A program made the translations under genes and the position numbers. The notes beneath the pieces were generated by a model, which made no database searches, was not told where the DNA came from, and saw only the letters and a program-made list of their open reading frames with translations. 64,000 nt of DNA from an uncultured Dialister sp. (lineage in GTDB: Bacteria; Bacillota_C; Negativicutes; Veillonellales; Dialisteraceae): the NCBI GenBank assembly GCA_900557365.1, contig UPXR01000002.1, positions 62,001 through 126,000 of the forward strand, written 5' to 3'. Positions 43,401 through 51,471 of this stretch are shown one piece after another. Each line of letters begins with the position of its first letter. Positions within the stretch are counted from its first letter, which is position 1.

Positions 43401-43925
43401 ATAGGAGAAGTGCTCCTTCAGGTAGGCCCGGTAGGCCTGATACAGCAGGTGCAGATCGGATAGTTTTCTCCCCAGCGGGGTGTCTCCCTCCTGCTCTGCT
43501 GCAAGACGCAGATCTTTCTCTTCCATGCAGAAGGTGTCAAGCTGATGGAAAAAAGCGGCAAGCTCTTCCGAAAAATGGGGATAGGACGCGGCCCGCCGGA
43601 TGGCCTGCAGCTTTTCCCGGTTCATTTCCAGGAGACGGCGGATGATGATCTGCTGTCCCAGCGGGGAAAGAGCATCCGCTACGGGAGAGTGAAGCTCCTG
43701 AAAAACCCGGTAAGCCAGCCGGGAAAAACCGCATACCGTTACGTCCGTGAATCCTCCGTGGGGAAAAGAAGCGGCCAGAAGATATTCCGCCGTATAGGTT
43801 CCCTGATCCGGGACCAGAAGAAATGCTTTGCGGTCATGGCCGGAAAGCACATAGTTCCGGATTTCCTCATAGCATCGGCGGGACTTTCCCGTTCCCGCCC
43901 GTCCGAAAATAAAATGAAGAGACAT
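40461..43925 (-). CDS. addB: AddB helicase-nuclease subunit
   Basis: This 1154-residue partner of AddA begins with the Walker A motif GRAGTGKS at 8-15 (start MSLHFIFGRAG at 43925, with GAGG 7 bases before). The frame is open to a TTG at 43952, but the family start pattern favours 43925. The C-terminal RecB-like nuclease has IADYKTGG near 965. Four Cys that should bind an Fe-S cluster are present, one in SYRSCPYKYF and three in CTYCPYRSVC near the end. A minus-strand TATAAT at 43967-43972 probably drives the addB-addA operon. Chi recognition cannot be judged. Confidence 0.94.
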   Translation of the reverse strand: MSLHFIFGRAGTGKSRRCYEEIRNYVLSGHDRKAFLLVPDQGTYTAEYLLAASFPHGGFTDVTVCGFSRLAYRVFQELHSPVADALSPLGQQIIIRRLLEMNREKLQAIRRAASYPHFSEELAAFFHQLDTFCMEEKDLRLAAEQEGDTPLGRKLSDLHLLYQAYRAYLKEHFSYEGSLFDLLAREIPKSRMIRDARIWIDGFNGLVPQKIRIVSALIRTARDVTVTLPMDSPKEAARSGNFARPMQLYRQILQEERHADSVVLKEPVRFRSLRLKEMAEHFFSRRPLPFSRGKSPSVRPDVGLHILEAPERSSEVDEISRTIASLVRDKGFRYRDILILLRNPDDYTDLFERSFALYQIPGFIDQKHPMNNHPLVVLLDRLLRFLTAETHRKGSGWRKELLFRLLKTHMLSELSPDEVDRLENYVLLHRIRPSQWHTVWEFREIRSLDEAAPPPDDREREQLAQVNQWREKVVCLLDDITGRWRTAVTAEEKCAVLYDFLLAESIPQKIFALDEKDEEKTNLRPHLQVWKKVLSLLDEIVHAAGKDSPSDEDFLAMFEDGLSALTYSTIPPSLDHVTVTGLDRGYSMEARAVFIPGAAEGDFPKRLEERGFFTEAEKERLYEQSSFLFSSNLMQQIHEEEFAVYLAFTRARDVLYISRPKMTEDGKETELSFPVSRLIALSYPSEVREVSVPSPERNDPSFFCHPGEALSFLPGVLREKIPGKDSYWTGLVSWAANSRDFRPLLLSRLRSLSYANRSSSLPPALAARLFKPGGRFSSSVTRLESYRSCPYKYFLQYGLSVEERKEGGIETPDFGLYLHAGLHQFGAALEKDRRQWRDATDEDIEHLSSEIARNLSARMKYGILHSDGASRYTERELNKTFRNALVTFREWSRRSSFDTKALEKDFFVRLAAEEGDSLTLRGKIDRLDVSGNRAVIADYKTGGAEASLREIVAGLKLQLLTYFLAAAEEAGRTGNTLLPAALMYIYLSGDVRAVAQTPSGGIPKLPEKDKAAGYFLNDPQVLRDLDAHMGETDSFLAVRLKKDGTFYASPSVLTEEEFRSLLTIVRRNILSLYRKMCSGDISIRPVRFEGKTACTYCPYRSVCRFDPSLPGEEYDYAPLPGNTFLKKNLAAIAAGADIAELAAAEREEKEDSHE

Positions 43926-44161
43926 GATGCGCCTCGCCTGCTCAAAATACAAGAAACATTTCCTATATTATACATGAGCGGAGAGGAAAGAGAGAAAAGG
44001 AGAAGAGATGCAGGGCAGGATTTTAGGATTGCCTATTATTTTTTTAGGCACATCATGATAAAAATTTAGAAATTTTATATAAATAGTTTCTGCCTTTTGT
44101 GCTATTATAAATAATGTTTTCTGAAATACAGTTTATAGAATACGGAAGGGGAAACATTCAT

Positions 44162-45343
44162 ATGGGAAAAACCAATTTGTGGACCCGGGAATTTATCGGT
44201 ATGGGTCTCACTAATTTATTTTATTTCATGTCGCAGTACATCCTGATCGCATCACTTCCGATTTATATGGCGGAAGAAATGGGCGGCGGCCAGTGGGAGG
44301 CCGGGATGGCAATGACTTTTTTCCAGATCGGCACAGTGTCGGCCCGTCCCTTTGCGGGAAGAATCATTGATCAGGCAAACAAGCAGAAGCTTCTGCTGGG
44401 CGTTTCCGCTTTGTTTTTCCTGGTTATGATTGCCTTTCATTTTGCAGATTCCCTGGATATGATCTTCGGTCTCCGGCTGGTTCACGGCATCCTTTTTGCC
44501 CTGGGAACGACGGCTTCCGCCACCATGGCATCCATGATTCTGCCGTCTGCCAGAAAAGGGGAAGGAATCGGCTATTTTGCGGTATCCGGCAATCTGGCCA
44601 TGGTCATCGGACCGATGGTCGGCCTTCTGGTCATTCAGTATTTCGGCTCTGCCGTTCTGTTTTCTTCTCTGGGAATTCTGGCTGTTCTGGCTCTTGCGGC
44701 GGGGAACGGAAAGAAACTGCCGGAAGAGGTCATCCTGCCGGGCAGCCGGAAAAAAGCCGGGTTTACCGTATCCAGTTTTCTGGATAAGAATGCCTTTCCT
44801 GCCGTAGGAATGTCCACCTTTGTCTTTTTTGCCTACGGCGGGGTCCTGACTTTTATCCCCATGTATACGCAGTCCATGGATCTGACCGGCTATACCAGCC
44901 TTTTCTTTATGGTCTTTGCGCTGATCATTGTTGTCACCCGGCCGCTGGTGGGATATGTATTTGACCATAACGGGCCGGATTTCACGGTGTATCCGGGATT
45001 CCTTTCCTTCGTTATCGGCTTTGTCCTCTTTTCTATGGTGGAGGGGCCGGTGCTTCTTCTGGTTTCCGCAGCCTTCCTCGGACTGGGCTTCGGTGCTCTG
45101 GCCCCGGCGGCACAGACCATTGCCATTCAGAGCGCTCCGCCTTCCCGGACTGGAGTGGCGACCTCTACGTATTTCTGGTCTCTGGATATTGCCGTCGGGC
45201 TTTCTGCCACCATTCTGGGGGCACTGGCCATGGTCCTGGGATACCGGTATATGTACGGCGTCGTGAGTACAGCCGTCGTCATTCTCGGTACGGCATACTA
45301 CGCATTGGCCCGGAAAAAGGGATGGATTCGGACAGGCCGGTAA
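44162..45343 (+). CDS. MFS transporter, drug/solute efflux type
   Basis: This 393-residue major facilitator has 12 predicted helices. It begins LWTREFIGMGLTNLFYFMSQY and has the loop RPFAGRIIDQANKQKLL after TM2 and GYVFDHNGPD in the second half. The pattern resembles the YfcJ/YhhS-like group of predicted exporters. The start at 44162 has GAAGGGGA 10 bases upstream. It is a single gene, with a terminator at 45387-45425. The substrate is unknown. The 236 bases before it are A/T-rich with a TATAAA near 44105 and a small TGCCTA/TAGGCA inverted repeat near 44040. Confidence 0.85.
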   Translation: MGKTNLWTREFIGMGLTNLFYFMSQYILIASLPIYMAEEMGGGQWEAGMAMTFFQIGTVSARPFAGRIIDQANKQKLLLGVSALFFLVMIAFHFADSLDMIFGLRLVHGILFALGTTASATMASMILPSARKGEGIGYFAVSGNLAMVIGPMVGLLVIQYFGSAVLFSSLGILAVLALAAGNGKKLPEEVILPGSRKKAGFTVSSFLDKNAFPAVGMSTFVFFAYGGVLTFIPMYTQSMDLTGYTSLFFMVFALIIVVTRPLVGYVFDHNGPDFTVYPGFLSFVIGFVLFSMVEGPVLLLVSAAFLGLGFGALAPAAQTIAIQSAPPSRTGVATSTYFWSLDIAVGLSATILGALAMVLGYRYMYGVVSTAVVILGTAYYALARKKGWIRTGR

Positions 45344-45386
45344 AAAGACGGGGTGTCTGCTTTCTTTGCCGGAATGTTCAGCTCAA

Positions 45387-45425
45387 TAAAAAACGTCTGC
45401 CGAAACGGCAGGCGTTTTTTATTTT
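45387..45425. terminator. Bidirectional terminator between MFS and metB-like genes
   Basis: AAAAAACGTCTGCCG and CGGCAGGCGTTTTTT pair around an AA-rich loop with A and T tracts on both sides. Confidence 0.9.
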
Positions 45426-45450
45426 CAGGATGCAGATTATCGTTCAGGGC

Positions 45451-46584
45451 TTATTCCTTCAGGGCCTGTGCCAGATCTCCGATCAGATCCTCTGCGGATT
45501 CGATGCCGACGGAAAGACGGAGGAGGCAGTCCGTAATGCCTCTTTCTTCCCGTTCTTCTTCGGTCAGATCATGGTGGGTCTGCGTAGCCGGATAGGTAAT
45601 CAGACTTTCCGTACCGCCGAGACTTTCCGCAAACCGGATCAGCTGTACTTTTTTCAGAACCCGTGCAGCGGTTTCATGGGAATCGGTATAGAAGGAAAGC
45701 ATAGCGCCGTTTCCCCGGGATTGACTTTCATGAACCTCCTTGTTCGGGAAATCCGGCAGACCCGGATAAAGAACCCGGGTGACTTCCTTCTGCTGTGTCA
45801 GCCATTCGGCAATGCACATGGCATTTTTCTGTGCTGCCTCCATGCGGACCGCAAGCGTCTTGATGCCCCGGATGGTGAGCCAGCTGTCAAAGGGAGAGAG
45901 GCAGCCGCCTACCGTCGTATACAGGTCATGAACACGCTGAGCCAGCTCCGGATCTTTGCATACGGCAAATCCTGCCAGCGTATCATTGTGGCCTGCCAGA
46001 AATTTTGTGCCGCTGTGAATGACGATGTCTGCGCCCAGATCGAGAGGGTTGCAGAAATAGGGGCTCATGAACGTATTGTCCACAATCAGGAGCGCTCCGT
46101 GGCTGTGAGCAATTTCCGCAGCTTTCCGGATATCCGTAATCTGCATCATCGGGTTGGTCGGTGTTTCCACATACAGGGCCTTTACCGTATCATCAAAGTT
46201 TTTCTCGATGCGGGCCGGGTCGGAGGTATTGATGAGGCGGAAGTTGATGCCGTTCTTCTCATTGATGAGGCGGAAAAGACGGATGGAGCCGCCGTACAGA
46301 TCATCCGTGGAAAGGACGGTATCGCCGGGACGGAAAAGCTCCATAACCATGGAAATGGCCGCCATGCCGGAGGAGTAGCTTGTGCATCCTGCACCGTGCT
46401 CCAATGCGGCTACAACCTTTTCGCAGGCATCCCGTGTGGGGTTGCCGAGGCGGGAATAGTCATAGCCTGTGGATTGGCCGAGCTCCGGATGGCGAAAGGT
46501 AGCGCTCTGGAAAATCGGGACGGAAACGCAGCCTGTTGCATCTGCTCTGTCGCTGCCGTGAATACAAAGTGTTTTGATGTCCAT
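45451..46584 (-). CDS. Trans-sulfuration PLP enzyme (cystathionine gamma-synthase/lyase family)
   Basis: This 377-residue cytoplasmic enzyme belongs to the Cys/Met metabolism PLP family. Signatures are SRLGNPTRDACEKVVAALE near 44, SSGMAAISM near 70, YVETPTNPMMQITDI near 140, IVDNTFMSPYF near 166, the PLP-Lys in HSGTKFLAGHND near 195 and SLGGTESLITYP near 320. It could act as cystathionine gamma-synthase, gamma-lyase, beta-lyase or O-acetylhomoserine sulfhydrylase; sequence alone does not separate these. The T-box in front with an apparent Met specifier points to a role in making methionine. AAGGAGGT lies before the ATG. Confidence 0.9.
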   Translation of the reverse strand: MDIKTLCIHGSDRADATGCVSVPIFQSATFRHPELGQSTGYDYSRLGNPTRDACEKVVAALEHGAGCTSYSSGMAAISMVMELFRPGDTVLSTDDLYGGSIRLFRLINEKNGINFRLINTSDPARIEKNFDDTVKALYVETPTNPMMQITDIRKAAEIAHSHGALLIVDNTFMSPYFCNPLDLGADIVIHSGTKFLAGHNDTLAGFAVCKDPELAQRVHDLYTTVGGCLSPFDSWLTIRGIKTLAVRMEAAQKNAMCIAEWLTQQKEVTRVLYPGLPDFPNKEVHESQSRGNGAMLSFYTDSHETAARVLKKVQLIRFAESLGGTESLITYPATQTHHDLTEEEREERGITDCLLRLSVGIESAEDLIGDLAQALKE

Positions 46585-46937
46585 AATATACCTCCTTGGA
46601 TCTGTACGGGAAGATCCTGCAAATGCCGGTAAATCGGGAAAGGGATTTCCTTCCTGAGAAGGATTTCCCCATAAAAAAATCCCGTCCCCGAAAGGGACGA
46701 GAATCTCGTGTTACCACCCAAATTTACCGCTGCGTTGCCGTAACGGCCTTAATAAGTACGCCGGCCGAAGCCTTGATACCCTGCTGCTGTATCGGGCAGA
46801 CCCGGGGGACTTCACTGTTCGGTCCCACTGGCTCCAAGTCCATCTTCAGCATGCTTTACCGTACTGCTTTCACCTTACGCAGCTCTCTGGGACAGCTCCC
46901 CATGCCTACTCTTCCTGTCATTGCCTTTTTGAAATTA
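46585..46937 (-). promoter_or_regulatory. T-box leader, probable methionine specifier
   Basis: On the minus strand the leader has the Stem I signatures AGAGAGCTG and GGTGAAAGC, and an AGTA loop near the base. The 3' side of Stem I reads GAAGATGGAC, giving ATG followed by a purine as the likely specifier codon. The T-box core TTTGGGTGGTAACACGAG at about 46702-46725 can form the antiterminator. It competes with a terminator, CTCGTCCC/GGGACGGG plus seven T, at 46673-46702. Binding of uncharged tRNA-Met should allow read-through into the PLP enzyme gene. The core has GGTAACACG where GGTACCGCG is commonest. Confidence 0.88.
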
Positions 46938-46942
46938 CTTAT

Positions 46943-46971
46943 AGGATAGCACCGCAGGAAAGGCCTGTCAA
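46943..46971 (-). promoter_or_regulatory. Promoter of the T-box transcript
   Basis: On the minus strand TTGACA (46966-46971) and TATCCT (46943-46948) are 17 bases apart; start near 46936. Confidence 0.7.
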
Positions 46972-47069
46972 ACCCGGACAGGGTTCTCTTTGCTCTGATT
47001 TGGTAAATTCTTTATCAGGACTGTACATTTCTATTGTATAATAGGAAAAAAGAATTTCAGGAGGAACCT

Positions 47070-47702
47070 ATGTCTACAAAGAATACTCAGGATATCACCT
47101 GCCCGCAGTGCGGGAAGGCATCACCGTTCACTGTCTGGGACGGCATCAATACAAAGGAAAATCCGGAAATGCGGCAGGCTGTGCGGGACAACAGCGCTTT
47201 CCGGTTTGTCTGCCCCCATTGCGGAGCCAAAACGCTTCTGAATTATAATTTCCTTTATCACCAGCAGGAAGACCGGTTCATCATTTTTGTTCTGGCAGAC
47301 GGAAGCGGCGGAGAGGAGAAATATGAAAATCTTCTTCGCCAGTTCCGGGGGTATACGGCACGGCTGGTAACCTCCTTCAATGATTTTAAGGAAAAGCTTG
47401 CCATCCGGGATGCGGGCATGGATGACCGCATCGTGGAGCTGATGAAGAGCGCCGTATGGGACCGGCTGGATCAGATGTACAGTGATAAGCATATCGATGA
47501 AGTGCTCTTTGCCGTCAATGAAGAGGGAAAACACGGATTCATTTTCCGCTCGCAGGGGAAAATGGTCACTGCAATGGAATTCAATGATGATTTGTACCGT
47601 ACGATTCGGGAAACGGCCATGCCTGCCATTGAAAAATTCTCGGAAAATGTATATGTGATCGGACGGAAATGGGCAGCAGAGACCGTACAGAAAATGGGCT
47701 GA
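47070..47702 (+). CDS. CpXC-domain protein
   Basis: This 210-residue soluble protein has two CPxC pairs near the start (Cys11/Cys14 in TCPQCG and Cys48/Cys51 in VCPHCG), which probably bind one zinc, followed by an alpha/beta region (about 60-200) without a known catalytic motif. It fits the CpXC family, whose function is unknown. The start at 47070 has AGGAGGA 6 bases upstream, and TATAAT lies at 47037-47042. It is a single gene with a terminator at 47779-47817. Confidence 0.8.
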   Translation: MSTKNTQDITCPQCGKASPFTVWDGINTKENPEMRQAVRDNSAFRFVCPHCGAKTLLNYNFLYHQQEDRFIIFVLADGSGGEEKYENLLRQFRGYTARLVTSFNDFKEKLAIRDAGMDDRIVELMKSAVWDRLDQMYSDKHIDEVLFAVNEEGKHGFIFRSQGKMVTAMEFNDDLYRTIRETAMPAIEKFSENVYVIGRKWAAETVQKMG

Positions 47703-47778
47703 GCCTTTGAAAGGCGGCTGTTTCGGACAGTCTGAAAACACTGCGGAACATCAAAAACAGAAAAAGACAGAAAAATGA

Positions 47779-47817
47779 AAAATCGGGAGCTCCGGAAAGG
47801 GAGTTCCCGATTTTTTG
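47779..47817 (+). terminator. Terminator after the CpXC gene
   Basis: AAAATCGGGAGCTCC and GGAGTTCCCGATTTT (one wobble pair) enclose a short loop, followed by six T. Confidence 0.85.
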
Positions 47818-47852
47818 ACGGAAATTTCCGGGCAAAACTGACAGCCCGGAAC

Positions 47853-47890
47853 GGAAAAATCTCCCCTGCTTCTGCGGAGGAGATTTTTCT
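47853..47890 (-). terminator. Terminator of gdhA
   Basis: AAAAATCTCC and GGAGATTTTT (10 bp) enclose a 14-base loop, with T's on the minus strand; 18 bases after the gdhA stop. Confidence 0.75.
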
Positions 47891-47908
47891 GAAAAGGACA
47901 AAAGGGAA

Positions 47909-49165
47909 TCAGCCCAGGAATCCTCTCATATTCTGTGCTTCCACGACTCTCTGGAGAGCGAGCATATAAGCTGCCAGACGATAGGTGACATGGTATTTTT
48001 CCTTCAGGGCAAAGACATCCTCATAAGCCTGCCGCATCTGCTTGCGGAGACGGTCATTGTATTCTTCTTCCGTCCAGTAGTAGCCGGTGCGGTTCTGCAC
48101 CCATTCGAAATAGGAGCCTACGACACCGCCCACATTGGCCATGACATCCGGAAGGACTTCGATGCCTTTTTCTTCAAAGTAAGCGTCTGCTTCTTCCGTG
48201 GTAGGACCGTTGGCCCCTTCCAGGATCAGCTTTGCTTTAATGAGTCCCATGGTATCTGCATTCAGTTGATTTTCCAGAGCAGCTGCAAAGAAAACATCCA
48301 CATCCTGGCTGAAAAGTTCTTCCGTAGGGATGAGAACAGCCCCTTCTTCGGTGTAGCCCTTGAGGGAACGGCCGTGGCTGTTGGCATAAACATACATTTT
48401 CTCGATGTCCAGTCCGTTCGGATTGTGCCAGGTGCCGTTGATATCCCCGATAGTGGTGATTTTTACACCTTCTCTGTGCATGAGAAGAGCGCCTACGGAG
48501 CCTACATTGCCGAAGCCCTGGAGAGCCATGGTAAGTCCGCTGATATCCTTATGGTTCTTTTCGCACCAGGTCTGGAGAGTGAAAAGAAGACCCCGGCCGG
48601 TCGCTTCATTTCTGCCCAGGGAGCCTCCCGTGCAGAGCGGCTTTCCGGTGACGACTGCAGGCTGCCAGGTACCGGAAAGTGCAGCATATTCATCGGCAAT
48701 CCAGGCCATAATCTGCCCGTTTGTATTGACATCCGGTGCCGGAACATCCTTATCCGGTCCGATGATGGGATAAATTTTTCTGATATAGCCCCGGGTGAGC
48801 CGTTCCAGCTCTCTCTGAGACAGCCTGTGGGGGTCGACGCGGATGCCGCCCTTGGCCCCGCCGTAGGGAATATTTCCGATGGCATTTTTGATGGTCATCC
48901 ACGCTGCCAGTGCCTTTACTTCATTTTCATCGGACTGCGGATGGAAACGGATGCCGCCCTTGGCAGCACCGCGCGCCGTGGAATGCTGTACCCGGTATCC
49001 GGAGAAAACCTGCACATGGCCGTCATCCATCCGTACGGGAATGGATACCGTCAGTTCTCTTTCCGGATAACGGACGAAATCATAATCATCCTGTTTGTAG
49101 CCCAGAACAGTCGCTGCTTTGTCCAGAACATGGAGCATATTTTCGTAGGGATTGTAGTTTGCCAT
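47909..49165 (-). CDS. gdhA: Glutamate dehydrogenase
   Basis: This 418-residue cytoplasmic enzyme interconverts glutamate and 2-oxoglutarate plus ammonia. Conserved parts are KGGIRFHP near 69, the catalytic-Lys region IPYGGAKGGIRVDP near 100, the PAPDVNTNGQIMAW segment near 142, the nucleotide-binding GFGNVGSVGA near 217 and EGANGPTTEEAD near 320. The length and the Rossmann motif fit the hexameric NAD-type enzymes of Firmicutes such as GudB/RocG. In an amino-acid-using anaerobe it probably works in catabolism; the cofactor is not certain. AGGAGG lies before the ATG. Confidence 0.95.
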   Translation of the reverse strand: MANYNPYENMLHVLDKAATVLGYKQDDYDFVRYPERELTVSIPVRMDDGHVQVFSGYRVQHSTARGAAKGGIRFHPQSDENEVKALAAWMTIKNAIGNIPYGGAKGGIRVDPHRLSQRELERLTRGYIRKIYPIIGPDKDVPAPDVNTNGQIMAWIADEYAALSGTWQPAVVTGKPLCTGGSLGRNEATGRGLLFTLQTWCEKNHKDISGLTMALQGFGNVGSVGALLMHREGVKITTIGDINGTWHNPNGLDIEKMYVYANSHGRSLKGYTEEGAVLIPTEELFSQDVDVFFAAALENQLNADTMGLIKAKLILEGANGPTTEEADAYFEEKGIEVLPDVMANVGGVVGSYFEWVQNRTGYYWTEEEYNDRLRKQMRQAYEDVFALKEKYHVTYRLAAYMLALQRVVEAQNMRGFLG

Positions 49166-49303
49166 CGGAATGCCTCCTCTTACAAATCAAAGTATCAGAT
49201 ACATGATGATCTAGGAACAATATAACACCGATCGGCTCAAAAATATAGCCTTATGATTATTTGGCATAAATAAAGTATACAAGTATATAACAGCCGGATA
49301 GAC

Positions 49304-49367
49304 AAAAGGCTGTTTCCCTTTGCCGGCTCTGTGTGTTTTCTGATTCCGGGCCGGAGAAACAGCCTTC
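49304..49367 (-). terminator. Long nested hairpin downstream of pyk
   Basis: AAGGCTGTTTC (49306-49316) pairs perfectly with GAAACAGCCTT (49356-49366), with an inner CCGGC/GCCGG stem and a roughly 20-base loop. On the minus strand it ends CCTTTTGTCT, so it probably terminates pyk, whose stop is 69 bases away. The T-run is short for so strong a stem. Confidence 0.55.
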
Positions 49368-49435
49368 CATATTTTATACATATATATAATAGCGCTCGAA
49401 GAGAGTATCCGGATGCCGGAAAATAAAACCGGAAT

Positions 49436-50857
49436 TCAGGCTTTCATAATCCGCATTACATTCGTATTGGAATGGGGCAGGCCCATCTGACCGATGCCGG
49501 CTGTAATGACGCACAGATCATCCGGGGAAAGAATGTGCATCTCCCGGAGCTTATCCATGGATCTGGAGAAAAGAGTATCCGTATCGGTTTGTTTCTCTGC
49601 AAAGACCGGTGTGACGCCCCAGAAAAGCATCATCTGACGGAGTGTGTGCGGGAAGGAGGAAAGGGCATATACATCCACATCGGGACGGTACTTGGAAAGA
49701 AGAAGGGCGGTGGCTCCGCTGTCGGTCGGTGCACAGATGGCTTTGGCCCGCAGCTCATGGGCGGCCGTTACGGCAGCACGGCAGGTCGTATTGGCCACAG
49801 AATCATAAATACTCTTGTCCATGTCCCGATAGCGGAAGAATTCATGCTGAATGAACCGTTCCGTATATTCCGCAATGGAGGCCATCATTTCCAGAGCCTC
49901 TGCCGGATATTTTCCGTTGGCGGTTTCTCCGGAAAGCATGACCGCATCCGTATTGTCATTGACCGCGGTCGCCACATCCGTGACCTCCGCACGGGTGGGA
50001 CGGGGATTCCGGATCATGGAATCCAGCATCTGGGTTGCCGTGATGACCGGTTTTCCCTCATAGTTGCAGGCATCAATCATCTCCTTCTGCAGATGCGGCA
50101 CAGTTTTCGGATCCACCTCTACCCCCAGATCGCCCCGGGCAATCATAATGCCGTCTGAAGCCTCCAGAATTTCCTGAAAATGCTCTACCGCCGAAGCGCA
50201 TTCAATTTTTGAAATGATTTTGATGGGACTGCCTGCCTTTCGGAGAATTTCCCGGATGGTTTCCACTCCTGCCGCATCCCGGATAAAAGAAGCAGCAATA
50301 TAATCCATATCCTCTTCAATGGCAAAGGCGATATCCTTCCGGTCCTGCTCCGTCAGGGCAGGGAGGTTTGTCCGGGTCCCGGGAAGATTGATGCCTTTTT
50401 TTTCACCGAGTACGCCGCCGTTTCTGACCCGGCAAAAGATGTCCGGGCCGTCCGTGCTTTCCACTGTCAGGCCGATCAGTCCGTCATCGATAAGAATTTC
50501 CTCTCCCGGGCGCACATCCTGCGGAAGCTCTTTGTAGGAAACGGAAACGCGATGGCTGTCTCCCTCGATATCTTCCGCAGTGAGGCAGAAGGACTCTCCC
50601 TCCCGGAGCAGCACCGAGGCATGGTGCTTCAAAAGTCCGGTCCGGATTTCCGGCCCCTTTGTATCCAGAATCATGGCTATGGGCCGGCCTGCTCTTTCGG
50701 CGGCGGCCCGCACTTTGGCGAGACGGGCCCGATGCTCTTCATGGGTGCCGTGAGAAAAATTGAAGCGGGCGGCATCCATGATCGGCGCCATCCGGTCAAG
50801 AAGCGCTTCATTATCCTCATTGGGGCCCATGGTGCAGACAATTTTTGTTTTTCTCAT
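49436..50857 (-). CDS. pyk: Pyruvate kinase
   Basis: This 473-residue glycolytic enzyme transfers phosphate from phosphoenolpyruvate to ADP. Visible parts are TKIVCTMGP at the start, ARFNFSHG near 32, LDTKGPEIRTG near 63, SKIECASAVEHF near 210, MIARGDLGVE near 234, ITATQMLDSMI near 263 and AVMLSGETANGKYP near 295. It lacks the extra C-terminal PEP-utiliser domain found in Bacillus pyruvate kinases. The start at 50857 has AGGAGGAA 5 bases before it; the open frame runs 36 codons further but those residues are not conserved. A hairpin lies just before the ribosome site. Confidence 0.95.
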   Translation of the reverse strand: MRKTKIVCTMGPNEDNEALLDRMAPIMDAARFNFSHGTHEEHRARLAKVRAAAERAGRPIAMILDTKGPEIRTGLLKHHASVLLREGESFCLTAEDIEGDSHRVSVSYKELPQDVRPGEEILIDDGLIGLTVESTDGPDIFCRVRNGGVLGEKKGINLPGTRTNLPALTEQDRKDIAFAIEEDMDYIAASFIRDAAGVETIREILRKAGSPIKIISKIECASAVEHFQEILEASDGIMIARGDLGVEVDPKTVPHLQKEMIDACNYEGKPVITATQMLDSMIRNPRPTRAEVTDVATAVNDNTDAVMLSGETANGKYPAEALEMMASIAEYTERFIQHEFFRYRDMDKSIYDSVANTTCRAAVTAAHELRAKAICAPTDSGATALLLSKYRPDVDVYALSSFPHTLRQMMLFWGVTPVFAEKQTDTDTLFSRSMDKLREMHILSPDDLCVITAGIGQMGLPHSNTNVMRIMKA

Positions 50858-50871
50858 ATGGTTCCTCCTTT

Positions 50872-50912
50872 GAACCGGCCGGCAGCATTGCTGCAGGACA
50901 GACCGGTTCTGT
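50872..50912 (-). promoter_or_regulatory. Hairpin next to the pyk ribosome site
   Basis: On the minus strand GAACCGG pairs with CCGGTTC around a segment that itself holds GCAGCA/TGCTGC, and the AAAGGAGG ribosome site follows immediately. It could affect translation or mRNA stability of pyk. Confidence 0.4.
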
Positions 50913-51235
50913 TCCGGCAAAAACAAATGAAATTCACAATCTCTATTCTTATCCATATAGTACAACAGAATCCGAGGGATAAAAAGAGAATAATCTATAT
51001 TATTGCAGGACGTTTTCTGTGAAACGAGATGATCGGAAGAAATTGATTTCAGAAAAAATCGGGAGATTCATAATATGTATTTCCGGCTTATAGAAATGAT
51101 TCGGGGAAAAGAAAACTTTTTTAAGAAATATCAATATGATTCGGCCTATTATAAAAAACAGACCTGAATTGAACGAAAATCGTTTTTTTTAGTATGAGCG
51201 GAGAATGATGGGATAGGCTATAATAAGCAAATATC
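50913..51235. other. A/T-rich intergenic stretch between pyk and the small ORF
   Basis: About 320 bases of low-GC sequence with no credible gene. It holds the pyk promoter region on the minus strand and a weak terminator-like AACGA/TCGTT followed by eight T near 51174-51190. TATAAT at 51219-51224 points rightward into the possible small gene at 51244. Minus-strand frames here have composition like random A/T-rich DNA. Confidence 0.4.
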
Positions 51236-51243
51236 AGGAGAAA

Positions 51244-51375
51244 GTGCTCTTTTTCAGACGGTATTTTGCAGTTCTGACGGAAAATAAAGAATCTATCATA
51301 GAAAAAATCTATAATATCATGCAAGAAAACCGTATTTTGACCGAAGGAATCGGTGCTTTTCGCAGATTCTTATAA
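51244..51375 (+). CDS. Possible 43-residue small protein
   Basis: A GTG start at 51244 opens a 43-codon frame ending in TAA at 51373-51375. TATAAT lies 20 bases upstream and AGGAG lies only 3 bases before the GTG, which is shorter than usual. The protein would begin VLFFRRYFAVLTENKE and contain a Lys/Glu/Ile helix-like middle. No signal or family is visible. The promoter could instead serve a small RNA or be accidental. Confidence 0.25.
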   Translation: MLFFRRYFAVLTENKESIIEKIYNIMQENRILTEGIGAFRRFL

Positions 51376-51389
51376 AGAAAATATAAATT

Positions 51390-51417
51390 TTGACTCATTC
51401 ATTTTATGCTATATAAT
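51390..51417 (+). promoter_or_regulatory. Promoter of the secreted protein-marR pair
   Basis: TTGACT (51390-51395) and TATAAT (51412-51417) are 16 bases apart, 55 bases before the 51472 start codon. Confidence 0.65.
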
Positions 51418-51471
51418 AAATAAAAGGGTCTCTTTAATAGAAATTTCGCTGAGAAGGGAGCTTTCCGAGTT

